Shown here: positions 1 to 11,905 of the stretch, piece by piece | Position numbering within the stretch: position 1 is the first letter of the stretch | Layout: every line of letters starts with the position of its first letter | Origin: Certhia americana | Taxonomy: Eukaryota > Chordata > Aves > Passeriformes > Certhiidae | Assembly: GCA_018697195.1 (NCBI GenBank) | Contig: CM031858.1 | Span: 89,510,918-89,574,917, forward strand | Direction of reading: 5' to 3' | DNA length: 64,000 nucleotides | The notes under the pieces: model-generated | The model's input: only the letters and a program-made list of their open reading frames with translations | Told to the model about the DNA's origin: nothing | Database searches by the model: none | Made by a program: the position numbers and the translations under genes

Positions 1-1261
1 ACTGAAAGTGATGCAAGCAATTGTTGCATTATTTGCTGTCAGGCTAGAGTTACTAAGAACCAGCCTTAGGATGAAGAAAGTGCATATAAACTATAATGTA
101 CTTTAAGTGAAATAAAATTTCAGCTACAACTTAATTAAATTATTATTTTTTGAATAGTTCCTGGCCTGAGAGGATAAGATAACAATTAAGTGCTGGAGTC
201 ACATTGGCCAAAGCACATGCAACTAACACAGCAAAAAGCATCCCAACAGAACATTAATACAGCCTTAATACTAACAAGTATAGAATGGGAAGAGCTCATG
301 GTGATATAAATAGAGGTGGGAACAGGCTACAGATCATGTATTTAGGAAAAAGAAAGCCATCAATACAAATGCTGTGGAAGACTAAGCCATCAATACAAAT
401 GCTTTGCACACTCACCAAAAGCCTGTGGAAAACCTGGTGGCAATAACTTTATTAGGAGAAGCAAAAAGGGTTTGTTCAACAGCTAGAAGAAATAAAACCT
501 TGATAGCTGAATTTATTTATATTCATATATTTTGAAAAAAAAAGAAAACCCAAAAATTGGAATGAAAGGTGGCCTTCCTGCCTTTCTCTCATTCAGCTCC
601 CTAGATAAAATGATGGCTCATTCCTTGTGTTTTGAGCAGATTTACACTTGAAGTTTTACACCTCTGTGGCAAAAAAAAAGTCTGCTTGAAAAGTAGAAGA
701 GAATGTAATTCAATGGTACTCTAAATTTCCAATAAATAATTAAAAAATAAAATATTTGGAATCTGTCAAGTACAGTGATTTTAGCCATGGTTTAGTCTTG
801 CACAGTTAATAAAAATAATAATAACTTTTCTGTTTCAAAATTTAAATGGTTCATAGAAAAAAATAATTTTTAGTATAATTATTTAAAAATGCAGTGATAA
901 GAAGAAATACTCCTGAAGAAAAATGTCGCTATTTAATAATATGTCACATCTGGACTTTAATGAAATATTAATGCTAAGTTATGATAGGAAGAGTACCTTT
1001 TTTTCATCTTTCTTTTATCTAAATTGTTTAATATTTAATACTTTATAATAGAGAGATAGAAAAAAGTAGAGTTTGATGCTGTTTTATTATGTATGATTTT
1101 ATTACCAGATAAGAGTATTTAAAAATATTTGGAATATTATAGGATCAGATACAGAATATTTAAAGCTATGTAATGCATTCTGTTACAGATGCGGAAATTC
1201 ATGATGTTCCTTGACAAAGGAGACTGAGATGTAGACTCAAAATCCATAGAAATATCTTCAT
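1..1261. other. AT-rich non-coding DNA
   Basis: Unique-looking AT-rich sequence with short A and T runs. No coding frame, RNA gene or recognisable transposon was seen. The only structure noted is the short tandem duplication at 354-403. Confidence 0.7.
354..403. repeat. 30-bp tandem duplication (about 1.7 copies)
   Basis: The 20-mer AAGCCATCAATACAAATGCT occurs at 354-373 and again, identical, at 384-403, separated by ten bases. This makes a 30-bp unit repeated about 1.7 times. The identity of the copies suggests a recent local duplication. No function is implied. Confidence 0.9.
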
Positions 1262-1311
1262 CTATGGTCCTTATGGATCCCTTCCAAATTGAAATTCTTT
1301 GATTCTATCTC
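1262..1311 (+). mobile_element. CR1 LINE, extreme 3' tail
   Basis: About 50 bases read like the very end of an avian CR1 3' UTR: a GGTCC-TTATGG-TCCCTTCCAA core followed by two copies of the terminal octamer-type repeat (ATTCTTTG, ATTCTATC). CR1 copies are usually truncated at the 5' end and end in this octamer repeat, so a tail-only copy is normal. Plus orientation. The family is recognised by eye, and upstream sequence is too diverged to extend the call. Confidence 0.65.
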
Positions 1312-2472
1312 ATTGTTGCCAGGCAAGGTTGGGGCTTTTTTTGGCCTTTGATTTTTTTTTTAGGAAAATTTTTGTGTTGAGTGACACATCAGACAAAGTG
1401 TCGCATAAAGAAGTCTAAATTAAGCCTTATCAAAATAAGAAGAACGTAGTGAAAAACCTGGTGAAGAGTAACCAAATGCTGAGACAAAAAGTTTGTTTGT
1501 ATAGTTGGTGCTATATAATTTGATTTAGTGGTATATCCTGTTAGACTTTGCTGACTTTATTTTTCATTGCAAAACAAAACCAGGTAACTGCTAACCAAGG
1601 ACAGTGCTGAAATGTCACAGGATGCACAGAGGGGTTACCTAGGCATTATTTTCTGCATCAAATGGAGACTTGGGGATTTCAAAAAATATTGAGAGAGAGC
1701 ACACCTTGAAAAAGAACTTGGAAATATGTTGGGTGGCTACAGGCACACATCAGGGAAATAGAAAGGTTCTTCTGAGTTAGATCACTTATGGAATTTAGCC
1801 TTCAAATACTTGGCAGTTGCTGTTTCAAAATATTTTAAGTAGTCTGACATAATGTCATGTATTAGTAGTTTTACACAAGATCTTTGCCCCTGCAAATCTA
1901 TGAACTTCTAAGTTTTTGGAATAGGAATCAGAAGTAACCTTGCAAAGCCAAATTGTAGTCAAGCAAAACAAATTTATGACAAACCAATGACCTCACTGTC
2001 TCCTTTGAACAGTTGGAGGGTACATAACTTGCTTTCAGTTTGGACACTGCAAGTCCAAAGCAGGTGTTTCTTTTACTTGGTTCACATTTACCTTTCCATA
2101 TTATTCATGTTGCTGAATTGATAAATCACACAAACCAATGTTTCATTGTCTTTCTGTATTTCTCTGTATATCCAATCTATCTGTTTTCCGCTGCTGAGTC
2201 ATAGATTGTGTCCTTTTGGGAATAAGGGCCAACTTCTTGTTCTTTAGTCAGTTTGAAGCACACCAGCAATACCTGACATAAGAATTGGCCGTGATTTGGT
2301 TTTGAAAACCCAGCAATTCCCACTTTAAGTGAATCTGTGGAGTTCAGGTGTTTGTACTGTTCTTGTAGGGAAGTCACGTTTCTAAATAGAGAGTCATTGT
2401 GAAAACCAGAAAGAGACCAATGTACAATACACCTTAAAAGTATGATGTTTCATGTTGCAATGAAAGTGTTGC

Positions 2473-2504
2473 ACATTTGCATTTTTTTTGCAATTTGCAA
2501 ATGT
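2473..2504. repeat. Inverted repeat containing a POU octamer
   Basis: ACATTTGCA (2473-2481) is the exact reverse complement of TGCAAATGT (2496-2504), with a 14-base T-rich spacer. The left arm runs into ATTTGCAT (2475-2482), the perfect octamer recognised by POU/OCT factors. More TTGCAAAT-type half sites follow to about 2511. It could equally be a chance hairpin in AT-rich DNA. Confidence 0.5.
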
Positions 2505-3464
2505 TGCAAATCTGAAACTGAATTGGGAAAAGTATCTTTACATTACTTACATCAATAAAATCGCATGATGAATTCACTTTTATATGTGGATTCCAGTTAC
2601 TCCATTCACAGATTATTTCAAATTACTGTTTTCTCAAAGGTACCTTATTCATTAAGTACATAATGAATACAAGTAGTATTCAGTATATATGAAGTACAAA
2701 AGCCCAGATATTACCTGGAGACTTCATTAAAGGACAGATTTAAAACACCAAGACATATTTTTGGTAGATGTATACATTCCTAGTGAAATTTTTCTGTGGT
2801 GCTGAAACAGTGTGCTTGAAGCAACTTGAGTCATCTGGATGACCTTACGGTACAACCAGAGGTGAACAAGTAATTGAAAGTAGAGTGAGAGAAGCTCAAG
2901 ACTCTAAGATTAACATTTTAACAGAAAATTTTACTTATGTAGCCAGAAGGACAGCTAAGAAATCCATCGTCTTGCAGGGATTAGCATTAAATGCTGTGAA
3001 TGAGCCTGGAATTTCTGTTGTGATCAAAAGAAAATGACAACTTTTTTAGATAAAAGGAGGAAGAAGATTTGAGCTATTTCCTAAGTTAATATTTCTGCCC
3101 TTATTTTAAACATTTGGTCTCAGCAGTGTAAGATCTTACTCTCTGGGCAGCTTTAAGCTCCCTGAGGAGTCAGAATGGCTAAGTGTGCTCTGAGCATGCC
3201 TCATCAGCCCCTGCAACTACCTTGAGTTTAGCAACAAGAGAAAAACCTCCCAACCTTATGCTGACATTAGCTTTTGCTATGCCTGATGAGTAATAAGGAG
3301 CCTTTCTCACAAGAAGAAAAGGTTCTGGGCTGTACTCAGCATGAGGAAATTTGAATTCAGAGGTAAGACTGATTCCGATTTTAATAGTCAAAAATACCTA
3401 AATGCATTATACAGTTGCTAATTAAAAAATACTTCTAAATTGGTGGTAGGTTTGTTTTGGTGCA

Positions 3465-3545
3465 GTTTTTTTTTTGTTTGTTTGTTTTTGTTGTTGGTTT
3501 GTTTTTGTTTTTATTTTAAAAATTTTTTTCCCTTTTTTATTTCTC
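3465..3545. repeat. T-rich (TTTG)n-like low-complexity tract
   Basis: Runs of T interrupted by single or paired G (TTTG units), then T-rich sequence to about 3545. It is simple sequence and explains the hydrophobic open frame that overlaps it. Confidence 0.8.
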
Positions 3546-6500
3546 CAGTGTTTCATAGTCAGGCATTACTGTTTAAATAGTCTTGAATTAATGTGCCTCC
3601 AAAAACAAGAACCAGGAATCCTCAAGAAAAAGCAGCATGACTATGATGCAAAAATCTGAGACCTCAGAACTTCAGTGTTAAGGAATTAGGTGATGGAGGA
3701 GAGTAGAATCATTGCTTCCTTGCAGCAGATTGCAGTGCTGGTTCATTCAGTAATCAATAATGAAATGGGTAGCACCCTCAATTGCGCATATTTCACTCTT
3801 AGTGTAAACTCTATTGTCCTTCTTGGGAACTAATAGTTTTATGGAGTGGCTCCTTCAGCAGTCAAGTGCTTTTTCACATGAACCTTTCCTCTGCTGCCTT
3901 CTGGGAGTTTAATGTGCTGGCTGATGTAAGATTTCAGGATCTGAGCATAGAAAAAGTATGTTCCACTGAAGACTAAAATCCTTAAGTTACTCTTTATCTT
4001 TTATACTGACTTTTCCTGGTGTATATATCCAAGATTAATAACTTTCTGGTGATTTAACCATTTCCAAGACTGTATGGTAGTTCTACTAGAATAAATCCTA
4101 TTTTAAACAACAGATTAAAGCAGGATGTAAAATTATGAAAGATTAAATATTTATCTTTTTGTGGAAATGAAGACATGCATGTAAAACATTGAAATGCTGT
4201 GACTGAAAGACTGGCACTCTGTACTGTGCACACTTTCATCTCCTTGGTTCTGGACCTCCAATTAATTCTGGGCTGGAATACTAAAAAAGGAATGTGATAT
4301 TTTTGACATTCATATTATAGGCAACATAATTTCTAGCTATAAACTGTGTCAACCTGGAACACTAACAGCATTTTTGCAGCATTATTTTCAACCACTGAGT
4401 TCAGTGCTATGCTGACAAAATGGCTAATGTGATCCTTAGGCATGAGCACGGAGGATCAATAAGTAGGTGATTTTTACCTCTTTAAACCAAGTCAGTGAGA
4501 CAGATATTGAGAAACTAAATATGGTTCTGTTTGCCACAGTCTGGCTGTGTTCGTATTTTAAAAGTGGGGTCATGAGCTGCAAAGATGATGTAAAGGCTTT
4601 GGAAAGGCAGACTTAAGAAACCTCCAGCTGTTAGGCTGAGAGAGGGAAAAATAAAATGTTGCAGTAACTTGATTGCTGCATGTAAATATTTCTGAGGTGA
4701 AAAAACTGCTGGCTGTTGAAGAGCTCTTCGTTCTGGCTGGAAAGCACAATGAGTGAGACTCCCTGGGTGCTGCTACCATGCAGTGAGAAGGGGCAAGCAC
4801 TAACATGCACTGTGGGTTGGACAGTGGCTTCATCTCGCACATCTCGGCAGGTCCTAGGGCAAAAATCTCTGCAAATGTTGGGTGAACAGTTCTTTAGCCA
4901 AGATAAAGCTTTTCAGTCTAGCATAGGATAGCTGAAAGATACATAATGAATGATAAAATACGTCAGGCTGAGTGGTTAAGAGATCCCTTCAGGGCTTAAA
5001 CCCCTGATTATTTCTTTAAGGACATTTAAATTTCAATCTGGGCTTTTCAAAAGACAGTCACAGATCCTGGTTCTATTTTTATCAGAAGTTTAAGACATGG
5101 AGACAATTTCCTTTAGATCCAGGATACCATATTTCTGTATATTTTTTGTAGGGATGTTTTCCTAATATATCCCTCTGAGATCAGGGGGATTTTGCTCATT
5201 GGTCTGTGAAAGGAAGGTCAAGTAATTTAGGAAATGTTCTCTATGTTACTGTTTACTGCTTTTACAACATAGAATCTTTTTGAGAGAGAAGGACATGCAA
5301 TTGTTTAGCAGACTGCTGAAACATCTCTCTCTCCTGAAAATAATCCCAAATATAGTTTTCTTTTGCTCCTTAATTTTGTGAAAAATGAAATTAAAAACAC
5401 CAGATGATGTGTTTTTATGGTTAGGCTGTCACATTTTATGATTAAGAGATTTAGAATAATGGAAAATAATTGTCTTAGAAATTGGAAAACTGTTGCTGAG
5501 ATTCTAGAATGGATAGTTGGGAATGAAAAAGAAGCCCTGCTCAGAGAGAGAGAGGCTTATTTTATAAATCTTGTGGGATTTAAGGAAGTCTTAACATGAT
5601 GATGGGTTTCTAAAAAGAACATCTCTGCAGAGAAAAATGTCAGAGAACAATGCTATCAGGAACATCTGACAGTGGCAAGGCCATTTTCTTTCACAAGACT
5701 TTCTTGAACCCTCTGGAGGAATAAGAAATATTATCTGTGTAGGGCAAAATGACTGAACCTGGAACCTAAAATTATGAGCCTTTCACTGAGGGGTCACCCC
5801 TAAAAGCTGAGCAGATGCTGTGCGCTACAGACATGGCAGAAATCATAAAAGTCTCTCATGGACTTTCAGCAGAAGCTATTGCATCTCTCCAGCTGTGAAG
5901 AGCAAAAGGAAAATGTGAAATAAATGGATAATTGTCATGTATTACCAAGCAATACTGTCTTTGTCAATCACTGCTGCCAGTAGATGACAGTGATACAGTC
6001 TTTTACCTATCAGCATGCCTTCTGTCCCCTTACAGTTGACTTTCTCCAATCCCTGACTCCTGACCTTTCACCTCAGTCCATGGTTAGTGCAGATGATGGA
6101 TGAGCCTTGTTAGGCTCATAAGATGTGCTGGTGCAAAGGAAAAATGCCAGCAGGCATGTTGTGTTCATGTTAGATTTTCATAAGAGTAACTTGTCCTTAA
6201 AACAGACAAATAGCGCCACAGACTGAGCAAGATGAGTTTGTCATGAATGTTTTGGTTGTTTCCATTCAATACTGATGTTATGTCATCAGAGAGGGAAAAG
6301 TGAGCCAGGCAGGAGACTCTAAAGGAGGGAAGTACTGGCTGAGTTGGAACAGGCATTCAGTTTTACTAACATTATCCCAGCCAAAACCAGGATATTCAGG
6401 AAGAGAATAAAGATGTAGTTCCCCATGAAATATTCTGTATAGCTGCCCATGTTTTAAGTCACACACTTGAAATGGAAAAATAAAGCATTAAATGATGAAA

Positions 6501-8749
6501 TCAGTAGAGTGTGCTTTTTTTTTCTTTTTAAGAATTTTGAACATAAATGTAATTTAAAATTGCTTCTAGTAAGATAAGTAATATGAAGTTGTCATATAAA
6601 AAGCTTGAATTTCACCTACACAATTGACGCTTTTCTACCTCTTTAAGAATGATTAGGGTTTTTTTGTTTATTTGGTTTTTGTTCAGAGAGAGTTCATTTA
6701 TTTTGCAGGTAAATAGAAGGAAGGAAAGCATTCACTTTAATCGTTTGATGGCAGAGTAGGAAAGAGGTTTCTAAGGAAAATAATAGGAAGGAAAATTTCT
6801 TGCTAAAATAGTAGATAGGACTTTGTTTATGTCTAAGAAGTATGCTTCCATGGAATGTTTTTTGAGGTCTAGATGTTTTCGTAAAAATGCAAAGATAAGT
6901 ACAAGGAACCCAGTGTTAGAGCTCTTGGTGGAATTTTTCCAAGACTCCGTAGGCTTAAACTGTGGGCTTAAATTCAGAAGTCCAGGTAGTAAATAGCCCA
7001 TACAATATCCAAATAAACAACTTTTGTATGTTTGACAGGTCTGATGAACAAGAACAAACCAGCGTATATTGGAAAAAGTGTATTTTCAGCAAGACTTGTT
7101 ATTTCTTTATTTTATCATTTATCACATGTAAGTGTTTATTCAAAAGTCTTGTTGTCTTAATCCAGTGGTTTGTATTTCTCCTGTCCATAGTTCATTTAAC
7201 AGTATCACACTTTTTCTTAAAGGTTCTAGGGATTATCACAGCGTTTAAGTTGATGAAGGGTGGCTGCCTTAATAGCCCTCACTTCAACACAATTTTACTT
7301 GGCTCAAAAATTAAAACAACAGGAAAGACACAGATTCCGCTTCTGACATTTTGTTTGCCACTGAACTGCTTTTTCATGAAAAGATCATGGAAAAGCACTT
7401 TCCATTCTGTGGTTCTGTGCCAAGCAAATAAAATTAGCTGTAAGCCTTCTCAAATATCGGCATTTTTAATCAGACCATGTTTCAAATTGTGTGCTGTGTC
7501 CCCATTTTGAAGAGGTTCTAATTCAGTGGTGGGACTGGGGACTGCCCATGCTGTGAGAAGGATTCACAGCACCGATAGCTGCTTCACTGTGCTGAAAGCT
7601 ATGAAAACTTTGTCTATGATGCACTTCACGTGTCTTTAGTAATTGGAAGTGTCCCACGAGAAGGGAATCTCAGGGCAAGTGTTCTGCTGGTGTGGCGCAC
7701 GGCATGGATGTGTTTTAAACTTGGGAAGCTTGCAAAGGAGAAACTTCTGTCAGAAAAAGAGTTGAATTACAGCCTCTATTTTAATAGATTTTCTGGCTAT
7801 TCAGAGTTGCAGTATCCAATTACTAGGTATAAAATTGTACATATTTCTCTGCATTACATTTCTTCCTTTTGAATAACCCTTTCAGAGAGTGAAAAGGTGG
7901 GAAAACCCCCCAGAAATCCTATCACAGAAAACAATGTACATATAAAATTCAAGAGTATTTGAAATTTCATAATCTGTTTAGCACGTTGGCAGCTGGTGAA
8001 GTGTAGGTGTTGAAAATCAAGGCTGCTGCTTACCTTTCCGGTGATGCCTAGAACTAGTCTGCTACTTTTACTATAGTTTTTTTTCCCTATTGTGACCATC
8101 CTGCAAAGATGATACATAGTTTATTTTCTTCTTTTTTAGCACTGCTTCTCGTTCAATGGAAATAAATGCATGGTAATAAAAACAAGGCCAAGCAAATGAA
8201 AACAGCATGTCCAATTTAAAGACTATCAACATTTGCTAAAGCATAATGTTTTTACAGTGCCCTGATTTGTGGTCCAGTATTAGTTTGTACCTGGTGCATA
8301 TTCCATGACATGTAGCCGTGGGTTTGCCCGGTACCTTACTGGCAGTAGCATGAAAGGTGCTGAAGTCCTGTGAATCGGGGAGATGACATCAGTTTATCTC
8401 CAGATGGTCAAAGTTGCAACCCACATCCATGTGAGTAGCAATCCCTTGCAGCTCCAGAATTGCAAAGGGTTAAAAGTATTGATCAAAAGAGACACAAAAA
8501 TAACTCTTGTGCTGAGAAATGCAAGCTATAACAAGAGTTTTAAGGAATTCTGTCTATCCCTTTTTCTAAAAAGAAGATTTAAAAGAGCTGTGATTATAAT
8601 GCACAAATACCTTTATGGTGAGAAAATCTTGCCTCTGTAATTTAAGGGAGAAAAGATTAATGGCAGGAAATTAAAGGCATCCAAATTTGAATACGAAATT
8701 AGTAGTAATTTGTAACAGTGAGGGCATGGAAATACTAGCACAGATTACC

Positions 8750-8940
8750 AGGGGGACTGATGATTTCTACACCTTATAAAGTCTTCAAATCAATGCTGAA
8801 TGGCTTTCTGAAATAATTGGTATTGCCAAACAGGTTTTGGGAATACAAATAAGAGGAATTGTATTTAAGGGCTTCTGTTCCACGGGATACAATGTTTGAA
8901 GTAAGAGTCCTTCTGACCTTATTTTCTCTGATTTTATTAA
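8750..8940 (+). mobile_element. Ancient CR1-type LINE, 3' end
   Basis: The segment follows the consensus I know for the 3' end of old reptile/bird CR1 subfamilies: a GATGATTTCTACACC start, AAGTCTTCAAATCAATGCTGA, a GGCTTTCTGAAA block, and a final CCTTCTGACCTTA that matches the usual 'CCCTTCTGGCCTTA' end. It is well diverged, so this is an old insertion predating modern bird lineages. Plus orientation. Identification is from memory of the family. Confidence 0.55.
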
Positions 8941-10450
8941 GGTAAGTATTAGATAGCAGATGAATCTTCTGTCTAAAACTGTTCTGAACTGCTAGTTATT
9001 CCTATTCTTACACTCAACATTTCATGTAACTACTGCTTGCTTATGATCCTCAGTGAGAGAATCAAAGTTTATGATTTTGTCTACTATACTTATTTTAATA
9101 GGTCACTTCATTTCATTAGTGGAATAGAACTTAATTGTCTTCTGTGTCAAATATTGTCTGCTTGACCTCCCCTCACCAATCCCCTATTTTCCAGGAGCCT
9201 AACATGGCCATTTCAGAAGGAAAGCTCCTCTGAGTCACTGAAGAGAAGCAAGATAATTTGCTATCACCTGGGGAGGTGGTGACCAGTGAGTCACCTCCCC
9301 TAGGTGAGGAGTGAAGCATCTTTTGTTCACTGGGCCAGAGGCACTTTCCTTTTGCTGCTGACTCCCTTTCTGCCTGACTCTACTTAGGTGTCTTAAAGTG
9401 AAATCAGTGTGGGGCAAACGGTAGCTGCTAAATACAGATCATATAAATATTTTCTTTAAATATTCTGAGTATGATAAGATACATTCTTCCTGATAAACAT
9501 CACTATGCACACATTCTAGCATTTGTAGGTAGTGTGGATGTTTTTCTCTTAATATTGGTGTGTTTGATTCTGTGGGTTTTGACATCTCTATTCTTTTGTC
9601 TGACAAATCTGTGCACTGACTTGTAAAAAAAAATCAATATTGTTTTCTCTGGCACTTTCTCTGCAGTTGAGTTGATTTATTATCACGGTTCCCTTTCCCC
9701 TCTTTTATCAGTGTATTTCTATTGCTTTAGGGTTGAGTACCTGATAACATCATAGGGTAGAAGACACACAGAGAGTTTCCATGACCTTATCCCCCGTGTG
9801 ATCTTGTCCAGTGTGACGGTGAGCCATGGCTATAAAGTGAACAATGATATTATCCAAGCTGTGTGATCAGATTTATGTTTGATTACACTGGAAATAGAGA
9901 TGAGCTAGAACCAATGAACAAAATTTAAATTTATATTTAAACTGTTCTTGTCTGGTACCTCAGTGGCTAAAGGGAGAGTAGATATCCACTGAGCAAAACT
10001 TAATTTGTCTGCAAAATGATACATGCTGGTTGAGCCATAGAGCCCATAGTTCTTGTAGGATTTAAACCAACCATAGAGGTGAGCTGGTTGTTGCTCCCTA
10101 AATATGTAGTCTTATTACTGATGTTTCTCTTAGCCAGTTATATCAAGGTAGCATTTAAGAACCTCATTAACAGTTCAGAGCTACCTTACCCTAGACACTG
10201 CATGTACATGTAGGAAAAGCCAGAATTCACAGTCACTGTTTCAGACCCGATGCAACTGAAGGCTGCAACAGGTAAGGTGCTGTGAGCATATTGGCAAGTG
10301 CAAGTGTGGTAATGCAAACAGGGCTCTGTTCATACAGGGTGCTCTGGGAAAATGAGTAATGAAGTTTGTTAAACCCATGCCTAATATGGCTACACTCTAT
10401 TAGAGCCACTTTATTCTTGGAAGAGAGAATCCTCATGCAATGCCTTCTGT
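8941..10450. other. Non-coding stretch
   Basis: No gene recognised. Contains an imperfect hairpin at 9265-9306. The rest is unremarkable AT-rich sequence. Confidence 0.6.
9265..9306. repeat. Imperfect hairpin, GC-rich stem
   Basis: CACCT-GGGGAGG-(TGG)-TGAC on the left pairs with GTCACCTCCCC-(T)-AGGTG on the right, giving about 16 base pairs with a three-base and a one-base bulge and a short CAGTGA-like loop. The GC-rich stem stands out from the AT-rich surroundings. It could be a structured RNA segment or a fortuitous inverted repeat. Confidence 0.55.
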
Positions 10451-10451
10451 C

Positions 10452-10531
<80 letters not shown>

Positions 10532-10649
10532 ACTTTCTTGCTTGCTTGCTTGCTTGCTTGCTTTCTTGCTTTCTTGCTTGCTTTCTTGCTTCCTTTCTTG
10601 CTTGCTTGCTTTCTTGCTTGCTTTCTTGCTTGCTTTCTTTCTTTCTCTC
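10451..10649. repeat. (CTTT)n / (CTTG)n compound microsatellite
   Basis: About 80 bases of pure CTTT repeat (10453-10530) run into about 115 bases where CTTT and CTTG tetramers alternate irregularly. The first half is strictly polypyrimidine on this strand and a mirror repeat, so it could adopt triplex (H-DNA) form. The second half has T-to-G changes at the fourth position, either an older interrupted part or a second expansion. All long open frames here are products of the 4-bp periodicity. Confidence 0.97.
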
Positions 10650-10807
10650 CTAACCCCCTCAAACCACTCCTGGCTTTGCCACTGGGGACTGCCATTATCT
10701 GTAGGCATTGTGAGAGAAGTGTGCTTGAAGGTTGGCTGCAAAGCTGGATTTTGTGAAGGTGTTTTTCTTATTGGCACGGACCAGCAATGCAGTTTGACAG
10801 TGAGAGG

Positions 10808-10839
10808 GTGTGTGTGGGGGTGTGTATGTGTGTGTGTGT
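10808..10839. repeat. (TG)n-rich tract
   Basis: Interrupted GT dinucleotide repeat with an internal run of G. Short purine/pyrimidine alternating DNA with no further features. Confidence 0.85.
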
Positions 10840-11004
10840 CCATGTTTGGGGCTGAAGGGATTGGGAGACTGAGGGAGAAACTTGACAGAAGAGTACATTC
10901 GTACATGTACTAGCTAGAGCAGGGCAGTGAAGTGAAGTCTAATAAGAAAGGCACAGTAATGCGTTAACTCAGTGGAAGTGTGTTAAGTGTGATGATACAG
11001 TTGG

Positions 11005-11010
11005 GGAAAT
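11005..11010. repeat. Left 6-bp target-site duplication of the solo LTR
   Basis: GGAAAT directly precedes the TG that opens the LTR at 11011. The same hexamer follows the closing CA at 11301-11306. A 6-bp duplication is typical of class II (ERV2/ERVK-like) endogenous retrovirus integrations. Confidence 0.75.
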
Positions 11011-11300
11011 TGTGGGATATGGGGTTATAATTGTTAAAGTTGTTAAGGCTTATGTTCAGCAGAAGGCCCTGTGGGAAGGCAAAGCTTCAGACTGGACAGT
11101 TGGAAGTCAGCTGGGGGGTGAGAGACAGTAATGAGCATGGACAGCAGATTTAGCTGAGCCAGCCAATGGGTGCCCTTCTTCTGTTAAATTTAGATTTTGT
11201 CTGGTTGAAATTTAAAGTATAAAAGGGGGGTGATTTCTGCAATAAAGTGATCTCCTTCGGATACATAAGGATCTGTGTCTCTTTGTTCCCCATAGCTACA
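11011..11300 (+). mobile_element. Solo LTR of an endogenous retrovirus (ERVK/class II type)
   Basis: A 290-bp element opens with TGTGGGATAT and closes with AGCTACA, so it has the canonical TG...CA ends with short inverted termini (TGTGG / CTACA). It is flanked by perfect GGAAAT direct repeats. Inside, in the right order, are CCAAT (11163-11167), TATAAAA (11218-11224) and AATAAA (11241-11246), the U3-R-U5 layout of a retroviral LTR read on the plus strand. No second LTR, gag, pol or env is present, so it is a solo LTR left after recombination between the two ends of a provirus. Length and 6-bp duplication fit ERV2/ERVK-like elements common in birds. Intact ends and target repeats suggest a fairly young insertion. 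Confidence 0.82.
11163..11246 (+). promoter_or_regulatory. LTR core promoter and polyadenylation signal
   Basis: CCAAT box at 11163, TATA box at 11218 and AATAAA at 11241 lie within 84 bases. The TATA box sits in an AGTATAAAAGGGG context, and a start site would be expected 25-30 bases downstream, near the AATAAA. If still active, this LTR could start plus-strand transcripts into the flank. Nothing in the window shows that it does. Confidence 0.65.
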
Positions 11301-11306
11301 GGAAAT
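11301..11306. repeat. Right 6-bp target-site duplication of the solo LTR
   Basis: GGAAAT immediately after the LTR's terminal CA, identical to 11005-11010. Confidence 0.75.
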
Positions 11307-11679
11307 GATGGAAGAGGGAAGTTGTAGCAGTTACTAGAAAATGTAATTTGGGTGTCAGCTGTCCATCAGAGGAAATGATGCAAGTAAAAAGTCTGAGAAA
11401 AGTTTGGAAACCATGCCCTTGCACTATTTCCGCTTCTTTTAGCCTTCCTTCTTTCCTGTAGGGACTCTGGAAGATTTAACAGCAGGATAGTGTAGCTGGC
11501 GATAGAAGGAGCAAGAATACATGGGAGAGCAGAATTACCAGCATCAACAGAGCTGTTGTTCTAATGCAGTATGCCTCTTAATGATGTCAGAAGCCTAAGC
11601 TTCCTTCATTTTTGGCTGAATAAGTCCTATTTGGCCTTTCCTTCCTTAAGTATGCTTTCATGGAAAAAGATGCCTTTAA

Positions 11680-11905
11680 ATTACAGAATCCCAGAATCAA
11701 AGAGTGAACTAGGTTGGAAAAGACCTTTGTCATTGTCAAGTCCAGTGTATGACCTGACACCTCCTCATCACCTAAACTGTGGCACTGAGTGCCATATCCA
11801 GTCTTTTTAAAAACATTTCCAGGGGTGGTGGCTTCACCACCTCCCTGGGCAGATCATTCCATTGCCCAGTCACTCTTTCATTGAAGAAATATTGTCCTTA
11901 GCTCT
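11680..11905 (-). mobile_element. CR1 LINE fragment, 3' end
   Basis: Read on the plus strand this is the reverse complement of a CR1 3' end. It opens with the reversed terminal repeat (ACAGAATCCCAGAATC), then GGTTGGAAAAGACCT and GGCACTGAGTGCCA. CCACCTCCCTGGGCAG follows, then CACTCTTTCATTGAAGAAAT. These are stable landmarks of avian CR1 subfamilies. Minus orientation, 5' truncated, with moderate divergence. The landmarks are known to me from the family, not from a search. Confidence 0.88.

Larger units (their letters stand above)
1312..8749. other. Long non-coding stretch without a recognised gene
   Basis: AT-rich DNA with scattered short open frames, none resembling a known protein or showing exon-like splice context. 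It holds a T/G-rich low-complexity tract (3465-3545) and an octamer-bearing inverted repeat (2473-2504). Roughly 7230-7450 is less repetitive and might be constrained, but I see no specific motif set to support a call. Confidence 0.6.

Noticed and set aside
5977..5990. CCAGTAGATGACAG, CTCF-like
   Set aside because: One mismatch at a critical G of the GGC core, unlikely to bind strongly.
6962..7510. 182-codon plus-strand open frame, the longest in the window
   Set aside because: It begins with GTG rather than ATG (first ATG about 65 bases in), has no recognisable domain, no Kozak or splice context, and a composition typical of AT-rich non-coding DNA. Rough stop-codon arithmetic makes its length mildly unusual but not compelling. 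A search for orthologous frame conservation would settle it.
10366..10913. Overlapping frames rich in Phe-Leu-Ser or Lys-Glu-Arg on both strands
   Set aside because: They are translations of the CTTT/CTTG microsatellite, whose 4-bp period lacks stops in several frames.
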